A stretch of DNA of 64,000 nt from Butyrivibrio sp. Its GTDB lineage: Bacteria > Bacillota > Clostridia > Lachnospirales > Lachnospiraceae. Shown one piece after another: positions 8,111 to 16,798 of the stretch (positions within the stretch are counted from its first letter, which is position 1; every line of letters starts with the position of its first letter). The translations under genes and the position numbers were made by a program. The notes below the pieces were generated by a model. The model was not told the origin of the DNA. It worked only from the letters and a program-made list of their open reading frames with translations, and searched no databases. The DNA lies in the NCBI RefSeq assembly GCF_017433805.1, contig NZ_JAFRGN010000013.1:372001-436000 (forward strand), read 5' to 3'.

Positions 8111-9658
8111 TTATTTCTTGATAAGAAGAGACTTACCAGTCATCTCAGCTGGCTGCTCTTCACCCATACACTCGATAAGTGTAGGAATGATGTCTGCAAG
8201 ACATCCGCCCTCTTTAAGTGTATAAGCTGGATCATAGTTAACAAGGATAAATGGAACAGGATTTGTTGTATGAGCTGTCCATGGCTCTCCTGTCTCATAA
8301 TCGATCATCATATCAGCGTTACCGTGGTCAGCGCAGATGAACATTGTTCCGTTCTGAGCCTTAACAGCATCTACTACCTTGCCAACGCACTCATCAACAA
8401 CCTCGATAGCCTGAACAGCTGCAGGAATAACACCTGTATGTCCAACCATGTCTGGATTAGCGAAGTTAGCGATAACAACATCGTACTCCTGAGAGTTGAT
8501 TGCGTTAACGATCTTCTCACATACCTCTGGAGCGCTCATCTGAGGCTTGAGGTCGTATGTTGCTACATCCTTAGGGCTGTTAACAAGTACTCTGTCCTCA
8601 CCCTCGTTAGGCTGTTCAACGCCACCGTTAAAGAAGAATGTTACATGAGCATACTTCTCTGTCTCAGCGATACGAGCCTGCTTCATTCCCTTAGCTGCAA
8701 GCCACTCACCAAATGTGTTGTTGAGAAGAACCTTCTTGAATGCAACTTCCTTGTTAGGAATAAGTGGATCGTAATCTGTAAAGCAAACGTAAGTAACCTC
8801 TGGTCTCTTACCTCTGTTAAACTTATCAAACTCATCATCACAGAAGCAATGTGTGATCTCTCTTGCTCTGTCAGGACGGAAGTTATAGAAAATAACTGAA
8901 TCGCCATCCTTGATAGTAGCTACAGGAGCACCATTCTTCATGATAACTGTAGGGATAACGAATTCGTCTGTCTTGCCATCCTTGTATGAGTTAACCATGC
9001 ACTCGTGAGCTGAATCAGCCTTGTTGCCCTCACCCTTTGTAAGAGCATTGTAAGCGATCTCTACACGGTCATAGTTGTTATCTCTATCCATAGCATAGTA
9101 ACGTCCAGAAATAGAAGCTACAGCACCAACGCCGAGCTCTTTCATCTTATCTTCAAGCTGCTGTACGAAATCAATTCCGCTCTCTGGTGGAGTATCTCTA
9201 CCATCAAGGAAGCAGTGAACGAATACCTTATCAAGGCCGTTCTTCTTGGCAAGCTCTAAAAGACCATAAATATGTGTAATGTGGCTGTGTACACCACCAT
9301 CTGATACAAGGCCATATAAATGAAGAGCTGAACCTTTCTCCTTACAGTTGTTAATAGCAGCCATAAGGCCCTCATTTGTAAAGAAATCACCATCCTCGAT
9401 TGACTTGGTAATTCTGGTAAGCTCCTGATATACGATACGGCCAGCACCCATATTCATGTGACCAACCTCTGAGTTACCCATCTGTCCATCAGGAAGACCT
9501 ACTGCAAGACCTGATGCATATCCCTTAACAAAAGGATAATCCTTCATAAGACCATCCATTACAGGAGTCTTAGCCATTGCAATTGCATTTCCCTCTGGGT
9601 TTTCATTAAGTCCGTATCCATCAAGGATCAAAAGAACTGTAGGTTTAGAACCTCTCAT
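8111..9658 (-). CDS. gpmI: 2,3-bisphosphoglycerate-independent phosphoglycerate mutase
   Basis: Interconverts 3- and 2-phosphoglycerate in glycolysis with two Mn ions in the cytoplasm. The 515 residues match the family length. LLILDGYG at the start supplies the first metal Asp; GQMGNSEVGHMNMGAGR holds the phosphoserine nucleophile; DGRDTPP, GRYYAMDRD and the C-terminal ADHGNADMM complete the alkaline-phosphatase-fold metal sites. GGAGG is 9 bases before the ATG. Codon use is strongly biased, fitting high expression. A long antisense open frame within it is a shadow. Confidence 0.97.
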   Translation of the reverse strand: MRGSKPTVLLILDGYGLNENPEGNAIAMAKTPVMDGLMKDYPFVKGYASGLAVGLPDGQMGNSEVGHMNMGAGRIVYQELTRITKSIEDGDFFTNEGLMAAINNCKEKGSALHLYGLVSDGGVHSHITHIYGLLELAKKNGLDKVFVHCFLDGRDTPPESGIDFVQQLEDKMKELGVGAVASISGRYYAMDRDNNYDRVEIAYNALTKGEGNKADSAHECMVNSYKDGKTDEFVIPTVIMKNGAPVATIKDGDSVIFYNFRPDRAREITHCFCDDEFDKFNRGKRPEVTYVCFTDYDPLIPNKEVAFKKVLLNNTFGEWLAAKGMKQARIAETEKYAHVTFFFNGGVEQPNEGEDRVLVNSPKDVATYDLKPQMSAPEVCEKIVNAINSQEYDVVIANFANPDMVGHTGVIPAAVQAIEVVDECVGKVVDAVKAQNGTMFICADHGNADMMIDYETGEPWTAHTTNPVPFILVNYDPAYTLKEGGCLADIIPTLIECMGEEQPAEMTGKSLLIKK

Positions 9659-9744
9659 TTATATATCCTCCATTCTACATGCCAAGAATAAGCTCTTAGC
9701 ACAGTCAACAATATTGAAATGCAGATGATTATTCATCCTTGCAT

Positions 9745-9774
9745 AGTATAGCTCAATAGTGGCCACTCTGACAA
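9745..9774 (-). promoter_or_regulatory. Probable gpmI promoter
   Basis: On the minus strand TTGTCA (9774-9769), an 18-base spacer and TATACT (9750-9745). This leaves a 5' leader of about 80 nt before gpmI. Confidence 0.5.
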
Positions 9775-9804
9775 GTAATTAACAAAAACTTAATATTACA
9801 ATTA

Positions 9805-11532
9805 TCACTTTAAAACATATCCTTCAATCCTTATATATTTATAAGAATCCTGAACTTCTGAATCATAACCAAAATGAATCTCAGTTATATAAAGAACACC
9901 GCCTCCGGTTATTGCGATCTTTTGGGATAAAATATCCTGATTAGCACTATCTGCGCCGCTTTCGTCATTAACAGCCAGAGTCGTCAACAGACTTGCTATA
10001 TTGGCAGTTCCAAGGTCCACATCTTCTGACAAGGGATAAATCGGAAAAGCATGTATATCAGCCATCGTCTGAAGCTCATTTCCCTCAAAGCTAATATCCA
10101 CATAGTAGACATCTGTGTAACCATATACATCCAAATGATCAATACTTCTCCGTAAATACACATCCTTATGAGTATCTTTATTGGCATTTCCTGAAGCTTT
10201 TTTCATTCTATCAATAAGGTCATCTGATAAATTATTCTTTATGTATCTGGCTCCAGCAATTCCGCCCTCATCAACAATAGCATCATAAGCTATATAAGCC
10301 TTCGCAAGATCCTGTGAAGATGAATCCCTGCCAAGAGCAAGTACCTTCTCTATGCTCTTTTTCTGTGATCTTGTAACCACGCTGTACATATTCGTACCGG
10401 GGAAGAAAAGAATTAAAACAGAAGCCGCAATCAGAATAAAGATTACTCCTGCCATAATATCTTTATTGTTGATGATCCTGTTGGAATATAAACCAAAGTA
10501 CACAACTTCAAATAAAATAAGCACCACTCCAAGATATCTACTCTGCGTAAATCCATAGTTATCTATTCTTATGTAAAGGCACAAGAACTGAAGTACTATA
10601 AATGGCAAAAAGAAAAATGGAAATGCCTTAAAAAGCTTTTGCAAATTCTCATCGCAAGCTCCCTGAGCCATTGTCCATATGAATACTCCAAACGCAAAGA
10701 GCCATGTCAGTATCGAGAAAACCTCATTAGACGGGAGTTTCATAGTAGCAATGATCTTGAAAATATAGATGTAGATAATTACAAAGGCAATAGCCAAAAG
10801 AGCTGTAAATACATAACTCAAAACAGCTTTTCCAAACTTGGTTATCTGTGCCTCTGTCTTACTAAGCCCAATGAGAATACATGGATATTCCACCAGTCCC
10901 AGTAGAATAATCTCTATTCTCTCCATCAGATCGAGCTTGTAAGTATCGTAGATAAGCGTATTAAATACAGCAATAATGAGAACAACGCCAAGAGCAATTA
11001 TGCCATAAACAAGTTCCGCTTTCATAAGACCGCAAAACGCCTTGGCCACATAGACTTCAGTATTTTCTTTGCTTCTTTTGTAAAAAAAGAAAATTGTAAG
11101 TCCAAGATATGTCACTACATAACAGATAATAAGATTTCGGGATATTTCTTCGAAAGCATCCCATATATCTTTGTATTTATAATCGTCGCATAAAAACTCA
11201 GTCATAACAATGCACGAAACTGTAGTGGCTACAGAGACAGCCATGATCAAAGCATTGATCAGTACGCTCTTAGCGCTTGTTACAACATAGCCTTCGCATT
11301 CCTGCTTTTTATAGTTATGAATAGCTTCGCACAAAAGGACTCCAACCGCTAAGCCTGCCAGAAGCTCCGTTCCAATTGTAAAGACTTCATCCAGCTGAAC
11401 ATGGTTTTTGTAAAGCTGATCACCTACAGTAACGGACCAGCATACCATCGACAAAAAGAATAACAGCACAGAGATAAGGTGTTCCTTGATCGCGCCCTCA
11501 TAGCTCTCCTTAAGCTTTTTTACCACCAACAT
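9805..11532 (-). CDS. DUF4153-type polytopic membrane protein
   Basis: A 575-residue integral membrane protein of unknown function. About ten hydrophobic helices fill residues 18-380 (for example the segments around 20-36, 50-66, 92-112 and 130-150). The C-terminal 190 residues are soluble and start with a Ser/Lys-rich stretch (VVTRSQKKSIEKVLALGRDS). The pattern and the EYPCILIGLSK region fit DUF4153 proteins of Firmicutes. A strong GGAGGAAAG precedes the ATG. It is 55 bases after the metal transporter gene on the same strand and may be read with it. No function can be given from sequence alone. Confidence 0.72.
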   Translation of the reverse strand: MLVVKKLKESYEGAIKEHLISVLLFFLSMVCWSVTVGDQLYKNHVQLDEVFTIGTELLAGLAVGVLLCEAIHNYKKQECEGYVVTSAKSVLINALIMAVSVATTVSCIVMTEFLCDDYKYKDIWDAFEEISRNLIICYVVTYLGLTIFFFYKRSKENTEVYVAKAFCGLMKAELVYGIIALGVVLIIAVFNTLIYDTYKLDLMERIEIILLGLVEYPCILIGLSKTEAQITKFGKAVLSYVFTALLAIAFVIIYIYIFKIIATMKLPSNEVFSILTWLFAFGVFIWTMAQGACDENLQKLFKAFPFFFLPFIVLQFLCLYIRIDNYGFTQSRYLGVVLILFEVVYFGLYSNRIINNKDIMAGVIFILIAASVLILFFPGTNMYSVVTRSQKKSIEKVLALGRDSSSQDLAKAYIAYDAIVDEGGIAGARYIKNNLSDDLIDRMKKASGNANKDTHKDVYLRRSIDHLDVYGYTDVYYVDISFEGNELQTMADIHAFPIYPLSEDVDLGTANIASLLTTLAVNDESGADSANQDILSQKIAITGGGVLYITEIHFGYDSEVQDSYKYIRIEGYVLK

Positions 11533-11587
11533 AACTTTCCTCCACCATGAAATTATTCATATCTAAAGAATGATAAATCCCCATCTC

Positions 11588-12766
11588 TCATTCTTCTTCA
11601 TCCAATGTCTTATCAACATCAATATCAAGGGTCAGATCAGGCACAACGCCTTTAAGATGCTCTGTAAGATAATCGATGATCAAATCATCTTTTAAATCGT
11701 ATTTATATGGCACCTGAACATCAAAAGAAACTCTCTTTTCTCCGCTATCATGATGCACCAGTCTGAAATCATGAAATGTAAGTTCAGGCCCGAGCTGGCT
11801 AAGAAACAATCTGACCTTACTCTTTAAATACTCAGTTTCTATGTCTCCTGAAATAACTGGATCCATATGTATAACAACCGTGCAGTGATATTGTTGCGTA
11901 ATTTCTTTCTCAATATCATCGATCAAATCATGAACCGTCACAATATTCTGATCACCAGGAACTTCAACGTGAAGAGACATGATAATTCTGCTAGGTCCAT
12001 AGTTGTGCACGAGAATGTCATGAACTCCAAGAATTCCCTCATGAGCCATTACTTTATTTTTAACGTCCTGAATAAATTCCTTGCTGGGTGGTTCTCCAAG
12101 AAGTGGATTTATAGTGTCCTTGGCTGCCTCATAGCCTGTTTTAATGATAAAAAATCCAACGAATACGCCAAAAAATCCATCTACTATAATTCCTGTTTTG
12201 TAAGCAAAGATACTGGATGCAAGCACCACAGATGTAGTGAATACATCAGAAATACTGTCCATTGCAACAGACCTTAAGGTCTTACTTTCAATCTTTTTGG
12301 CAGCCTGAAGGTTCCCCTGGAACATAAGAAGCTTGATGATAATGGAAACTATCAGAATAACAGCTACAGTGAGATTAAACTCAGTCTGTTCTGGCTTGAT
12401 TATTTTATTTACTGAGGTTCTGACAACCTCACAGCCTGTAAGTATGATAAAAAGAGAAACAATGAGACCTGCGATGTATTCAAGTCTGCCATGTCCAAAG
12501 GGATGCTGTTCATCAGCCTCCTCCCCTGCAAGCTTAAATCCAATCAGTGTAACGATTGATGATGCAGCATCTGACAAGTTATTAAACGCATCACCAAATA
12601 TAGATATAGAGCCACTTATAAGGCCCGCCATAAACTTGGTAAGAAATAAGAAAATATTAAGACCTATGCCAACAATTCCACTAAGCAGTCCATAGCCCTG
12701 CCTTACCCTTGGCCTCTTAACCTGTTCATAATCTTTGATAAAAAAACGTGCAAGGAAACAGATCAT
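11588..12766 (-). CDS. Cation diffusion facilitator metal exporter
   Basis: Proton-coupled exporter of divalent metals (Zn, Mn, Co or Fe) in the cell membrane. The 392-residue protein has six hydrophobic helices up to about residue 215. The metal site is clear: SISIFGDAFNNLSDAAS in helix 2 and MDSISDVFTTSVVLASS in helix 5. HPFGHGRLEYIAGL marks the loop after helix 2-3. The cytoplasmic dimerisation domain follows, then an extra 90-residue C-terminal extension ending in an acidic tail. The Asn-Asp/Ser-Asp site does not decide the metal. GGAGG precedes the ATG. It lies 45 bases after thiN. Confidence 0.93.
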   Translation of the reverse strand: MICFLARFFIKDYEQVKRPRVRQGYGLLSGIVGIGLNIFLFLTKFMAGLISGSISIFGDAFNNLSDAASSIVTLIGFKLAGEEADEQHPFGHGRLEYIAGLIVSLFIILTGCEVVRTSVNKIIKPEQTEFNLTVAVILIVSIIIKLLMFQGNLQAAKKIESKTLRSVAMDSISDVFTTSVVLASSIFAYKTGIIVDGFFGVFVGFFIIKTGYEAAKDTINPLLGEPPSKEFIQDVKNKVMAHEGILGVHDILVHNYGPSRIIMSLHVEVPGDQNIVTVHDLIDDIEKEITQQYHCTVVIHMDPVISGDIETEYLKSKVRLFLSQLGPELTFHDFRLVHHDSGEKRVSFDVQVPYKYDLKDDLIIDYLTEHLKGVVPDLTLDIDVDKTLDEEE

Positions 12767-12811
12767 TACATCTAACCTCCTGTCATCTATTTGTATCTGT
12801 TATCATATGTC

Positions 12812-13489
12812 TCACACAAACTCAGTAATAATCAAAAGAGTTCCATCTGTGACAGTAACTTCCGCCTCTTCATCGATAATGAATTCATTGCTGACTCCAA
12901 GAGGAAAATCACTTGTCAGCTCTCCATCTTCAAGGGTATACATAAGTCCCTTTAATGTAACACCCCTGGACATCTCAGTAAGGGAAAAAACAGATAAATA
13001 TCCGGTATTTCCCCTGTTGAACCTGATAGTTTCATTCTCGGCTATCATGATCATTCTGTCCTGGTCAAAGATATATCCTCTTCCGCCGTTATGCTTAATG
13101 AATGTAAGTGTCTGAATATTAGCAAAAGAATGATCAAATCTCCTGCCTCCAAGGGCTCCGTATAGATAAAACTTCTGATACCCCTTGGATAAACCAATCT
13201 TAACTGCCTTAATTGTATCCGTATCATCTTTTCTCACATCCAGCTTAACAATCCTGTCTGGATCATGCTCAGCTATTTCTCTGATTCCTCTAAGTACTGC
13301 AGGATCAGCTTCGGCTGCTGAGTCAAAATCTCCAACTATAAGATCTGGCAAAATTCCAAGCTGCTGAGCATACATAAATCCTGCATCGCAGGCAATAACG
13401 AAGTCGTCCTCATTTTTCTTGATATCAAGCGGTGTGAACTTACCAGCTGATATTATTATGCACTTTGGTTCTGATACTTTATTTACCAT
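12812..13489 (-). CDS. thiN: Thiamine pyrophosphokinase
   Basis: Transfers pyrophosphate from ATP to thiamine to make the cofactor thiamine diphosphate. The 225 residues carry FVIACDAGFMYAQQLGILPD and LIVGDFDSA, the Asp-rich ATP/Mg site of the family, then LDVRKDDTDTIKAV and GALGGRRFDHSFANI in the catalytic domain, and a small beta-rich thiamine-binding domain from about 150. GGAGA lies 5 bases before the ATG. It is the usual salvage route where thiamine is taken up. Confidence 0.95.
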   Translation of the reverse strand: MVNKVSEPKCIIISAGKFTPLDIKKNEDDFVIACDAGFMYAQQLGILPDLIVGDFDSAAEADPAVLRGIREIAEHDPDRIVKLDVRKDDTDTIKAVKIGLSKGYQKFYLYGALGGRRFDHSFANIQTLTFIKHNGGRGYIFDQDRMIMIAENETIRFNRGNTGYLSVFSLTEMSRGVTLKGLMYTLEDGELTSDFPLGVSNEFIIDEEAEVTVTDGTLLIITEFV

Positions 13490-13501
13490 TTCTTCTCCAA
13501 A

Positions 13502-13543
13502 TAAAAAACTAGTACACCTGACACACTATCAGATGTACTAGTT
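13502..13543 (-). terminator. Terminator after the TPR protein gene
   Basis: On the minus strand AACTAGTACA and TGTACTAGTT form a 10-bp stem, extended by TCTGA/TCAGG, followed by TTTTATTT. It separates the 13565-14956 gene from thiN. Confidence 0.88.
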
Positions 13544-13564
13544 AATTATACTATATATTTCCTA

Positions 13565-14956
13565 TTATGCACGGATTCTGGACTCGATGGTCTTAATATC
13601 CATCTCATACTCATCAGTTCCGCCCCAGTCACCTACTATAGTCTCAGTTGTCTTGCCATTCTCATCAGTTATTGCAGTAGATAATCTGTAATTCATCTTG
13701 GCAACCTTGGTATTGCTGCCTGAATTAGTGTAACTCTTAAGATAAGTTACAGTATATTTGGTATGAGGATATAGATTACCATCAATAGCACCCGGCTCGT
13801 AAGAGATTGAATTTCTCTGAACACCGTCATCCTCAAAATAATTAGCCCAAAGTGTGATAACACCAGCAGTCTCTGGATTCTCTTCAAAATCAAGGAATCT
13901 ATAGCTAAACTGTCCATCGTTTCTGTTAAGAATAATAGCTTCTCTGCTGATAGCTACATAAGTTGTGTTCTCCTGAGGAGTTTCTTCGTTGTTAAGGAAG
14001 ATATTCCTGAGATTAACATATTCCTCAGAAACCACAAAATCTCTAAGTTCATCAACATTACCAACATCAAGCTGAGCAAAAATCCCGGCAAATACTCCCT
14101 GAACATTCTGTGCATCAGAAATGCAGGCTCTCATAGATGAGATTTCATTACTTGATCCAACGCTGTTCTCAATATTAGCAAGTACTGTCTCATAAGCTAT
14201 AGCATCCTCATAATTCATAGTAAAAGAATCAGATGCAGGAACTGCGTACTTAAGAAGAAGTGCCTTAAGTTCCTCAGATGGATTAGCTTCATATACAGAA
14301 GTAAGTCTTACGAGCATATCAGAATATTTGCTATAGTTGCAACCTTCAGGATCTGTATTTCTAAACAGTGCATTTACATCATCTGCATAAACACTAAAGC
14401 ATCTGTCATAAGCCGCATTTAAAAGCTCTACAGCGTCTGTGTTAGTCGCATCCTGCTCAAGTACATTAACAACGCTAAGGATTGTATCAATGTTGCCCTC
14501 TCCCTTATTGATTGTATTAACAGCATCATTCATGATAACTGTAAGGTAATTAGATAAAAGAGCCTGGCTCTCTGTGTTCTGCCAGCCATCATACAAAACC
14601 TTTTTGGCTGATTCTGAATCGTCAATGCTAAGGTATGCACTTGCCATGTTAGAATAAGCTGCTACAGATCCTGAATCAATCTCGATAGCTTCTGAATAGG
14701 AACTGATCGCTGCATCATATTCAGCCTTCTGTGAATATTTATTGCCTGCTGCAATAGCCTTATTAACCTTAACAAAAGGTAAATGGCTGTATACTGCATA
14801 TCCACATACAACAGCAACAACTGTAGCTATACCTATTATTGCAAGTTTTCTAAAATCTATTCTATTAGCGCGTTTGCGTCTGATATTGCGCTTATTTTTT
14901 CTTTTAATTGTATTAAGAGAATTATCCTTTCCTCTATAACCCATAGCCGTCTGCAA
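13565..14956 (-). CDS. Membrane-anchored TPR protein
   Basis: A 463-residue protein with a very basic cytoplasmic start (KRKNKRNIRRKRANR), one membrane helix at about residues 37-58, and an extracytoplasmic part that begins with tetratricopeptide repeats (KYSQKAEYDAAISSYSEAIE, then SGSVAAYSNMASAYLSIDDS). The C-terminal 170 residues are beta-rich and not recognised. The likely role is protein-protein contact at the cell surface. The start is TTG (14954-14956): AAGGAG is 8 bases upstream, the right spacing, whereas the ATG four codons later would be 20 bases away. Confidence 0.8.
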   Translation of the reverse strand: MQTAMGYRGKDNSLNTIKRKNKRNIRRKRANRIDFRKLAIIGIATVVAVVCGYAVYSHLPFVKVNKAIAAGNKYSQKAEYDAAISSYSEAIEIDSGSVAAYSNMASAYLSIDDSESAKKVLYDGWQNTESQALLSNYLTVIMNDAVNTINKGEGNIDTILSVVNVLEQDATNTDAVELLNAAYDRCFSVYADDVNALFRNTDPEGCNYSKYSDMLVRLTSVYEANPSEELKALLLKYAVPASDSFTMNYEDAIAYETVLANIENSVGSSNEISSMRACISDAQNVQGVFAGIFAQLDVGNVDELRDFVVSEEYVNLRNIFLNNEETPQENTTYVAISREAIILNRNDGQFSYRFLDFEENPETAGVITLWANYFEDDGVQRNSISYEPGAIDGNLYPHTKYTVTYLKSYTNSGSNTKVAKMNYRLSTAITDENGKTTETIVGDWGGTDEYEMDIKTIESRIRA

Positions 14957-15028
14957 CGTTCTAACTCCTTATAAATCCTCAAACAAAAAGTATCAAAACC
15001 CTAGTACCCCATTTCAACACTATCGCGT

Positions 15029-15037
15029 ATTATATCA
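15029..15037 (-). promoter_or_regulatory. Extended -10 promoter for the TPR protein gene
   Basis: The minus strand reads TGATATAAT (15037-15029), a full extended -10 element, about 70 bases before the TTG start. A weak TAGAAT lies 17 bases further upstream, inside the preceding terminator tract. Confidence 0.5.
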
Positions 15038-15057
15038 TAAAATTTTTCTTAATTCTA

Positions 15058-15098
15058 GATTAAAAAAGCAGCCTCTTCTTTTTACAGAAAAGGCTGCT
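15058..15098 (-). terminator. Terminator after the RpiB-like gene
   Basis: On the minus strand AGCAGCCT and AGGCTGCT pair around an A/T-rich loop, followed by TTTTTTA. It ends the helicase-channel-phosphatase-isomerase block. Confidence 0.88.
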
Positions 15099-15113
15099 CC
15101 TAATAGGTCTGAC

Positions 15114-15755
15114 TTATGCAAGAATCTCGTGTACAGCTGCTTTGATTCTCTCATCCTTGGCATTAGCATCGAAATACTCAAGGAAATGTTCTCCTGAAAG
15201 AGCTCCCTTAACGAGTTCTCTGTCGAGCTTGTTAAGAATATCAACAACATCTGTGTTGTAGGTTACCTTCTTAACTTCATCAAGAATCTTCTTGTTACGC
15301 TGCTCAGGCACTGCTCTCTCTCTTGGATAGCCCTGTCCTGACTCCTCAGAGAAAAGTTTCTCGAATGTGTACTCAAGATTGAGCTCAGCGCCCCATCCTG
15401 ACTTAAGAGCAAAATTCATAGAGATTGCATTACCATCATTGATCTGAGCAAATGTGTAAGCATCAAGTGGATCTGTTACATGTCCGCAGATAACTCCAGG
15501 GAAGCTGTTGCATGCAAGCATAGCGCCCTCACCTGTTCCGCAACCTGTAATAACATAATCTACAGCGCCTGAGTTAAGGAGCACGCATGCAAGAATACCA
15601 TTCTGTACATAAGTAAGCTGTGCCTTGTCCTCACCAGAATACATTCCATAGTTAAATACTTCAAAGCCATGCTTGTCAGCAACCTTCTTGAGTGCTCCAT
15701 AGATCATCTCATTCTTGGCAGCCTGGCTGTTCTCATTGATAAGTGCGATTTTCAT
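15114..15755 (-). CDS. RpiB/LacAB-family sugar-phosphate isomerase
   Basis: Aldose-ketose isomerase of 5- or 6-carbon sugar phosphates. The first 150 residues fit the family: MKIALINENSQ at the start, then VDYVITGCGTGEGAMLACN, the substrate-binding loop with the catalytic Cys, and ISMNFALKSGWGAE. At 213 residues it is about 60 longer than classic RpiB (about 150); the extra part is a charged helical C-terminus. The start is the ATG at 15753-15755 with GGAGGG upstream; an ATG 12 codons earlier lacks a ribosome site. Ribose-5-phosphate is the default substrate but another pentose or hexose is possible. Confidence 0.85.
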   Translation of the reverse strand: MKIALINENSQAAKNEMIYGALKKVADKHGFEVFNYGMYSGEDKAQLTYVQNGILACVLLNSGAVDYVITGCGTGEGAMLACNSFPGVICGHVTDPLDAYTFAQINDGNAISMNFALKSGWGAELNLEYTFEKLFSEESGQGYPRERAVPEQRNKKILDEVKKVTYNTDVVDILNKLDRELVKGALSGEHFLEYFDANAKDERIKAAVHEILA

Positions 15756-15809
15756 ATCAACCCTCCGATTAAGATCAAATGCTAATTTCATCGATTAACG
15801 ACTGATATA

Positions 15810-15839
15810 ATTATAGTGAATTTATCTATCTTTCGTCTA
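15810..15839 (-). promoter_or_regulatory. Probable promoter of the RpiB-like gene
   Basis: On the minus strand TAGACG (15839-15834), an 18-base spacer and TATAAT (15815-15810), about 55 bases before the ATG. Confidence 0.5.
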
Positions 15840-15897
15840 TGGAATAGCTATGATTGTGTAAGTTTTTCAAGATTTGTATCACATATTAACATATGTA

Positions 15898-16749
15898 TTA
15901 ATCTGCAAGAAGTCTGCCCATTTCACCAATGCCTTCATATACAGCATCCGGCTTAACATCCGACTTAGGAATATCATCTACTCCAGCTTCTCCAGTCAGA
16001 ACCAGTACTCCCTTGGCGCCATTTTTAACACCTGTAGCAACATCGGTATAGAGTCTGTCTCCAACAAAGGTTATTCTCTCTTTGGAATATCCAGTTTTAT
16101 CAACAACCATATCTACAGTCTCAGCAAATGGTTTACCAACATATTTAGGCTCTTTGCCTGTAGAAAGAGTTATAGCTGCGCACATCATACCACAGTCAGG
16201 AATAAAGCCTCCCTTAACAGGACAATTGATGTCAAGGTGTGTTGCAAGAAAAAGCGCTCCATTTCTAATGTATGTGCAGGCATTTGTAAGTTTCTCATAG
16301 GTAAGAGTCTTATCAAAGCCGATAACAACGATATCTGGAATATTAGTAGTATCAGCAGGAACAAAGCCCTCTGTCACAAGCACTTCCGGTTCAAAGAGGT
16401 TAATACCACCATCTCTGAAATCATCGATCAAAGGCTGAGTACCAAGCAGATACACACTCTTACCAGGATAATTGCTCTTTAAATACCTTATCATAACATC
16501 CCCTGAAGTCATGATCTGGTCCCTTGTGATATGGCAGTTCATTCTGGCTAATTTCTCAATATAAAGAGCTGGTGACGTGGATGAATTATTGGTAAAAAAC
16601 AAATAGTCCTTGTCAGCTTTTTTTACAGCATCAAGGAAGTCCAATGCTCCATCCAGGATATCGTTATCCAGATAGAAGGTCCCATCCATATCAAGAACAA
16701 ATAAATCTGTATCCTGAAGTACTTTTTTCTTAGTTTCTATATCAAACAT
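15898..16749 (-). CDS. HAD-IIA family phosphatase (NagD-like)
   Basis: Cytoplasmic phosphatase acting on small sugar phosphates or nucleotides. Its 283 residues contain motif I LFVLDMDGTFYLDN (nucleophile Asp), motif II LFFTNNSSTS, and the C-terminal GKPFAETVD and ITFVGDRLYTDVATGVKNG with the metal-binding Asp. The cap domain between motifs II and III is of the C2a type, giving subclass IIA. The exact substrate is not evident; related enzymes include NagD and 4-nitrophenylphosphatase. It follows the channel gene after 49 bases. Confidence 0.9.
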   Translation of the reverse strand: MFDIETKKKVLQDTDLFVLDMDGTFYLDNDILDGALDFLDAVKKADKDYLFFTNNSSTSPALYIEKLARMNCHITRDQIMTSGDVMIRYLKSNYPGKSVYLLGTQPLIDDFRDGGINLFEPEVLVTEGFVPADTTNIPDIVVIGFDKTLTYEKLTNACTYIRNGALFLATHLDINCPVKGGFIPDCGMMCAAITLSTGKEPKYVGKPFAETVDMVVDKTGYSKERITFVGDRLYTDVATGVKNGAKGVLVLTGEAGVDDIPKSDVKPDAVYEGIGEMGRLLAD

Positions 16750-16798
16750 TTTCTATTACACTCCAAATAAAAAGCTTATAACTGCTACTTGCATAATA

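Noticed and set aside
8270-8899. Long antisense open frame (209 codons) opposite gpmI
   Set aside because: It has no ribosome site or family match and follows from the codon bias of gpmI on the other strand.
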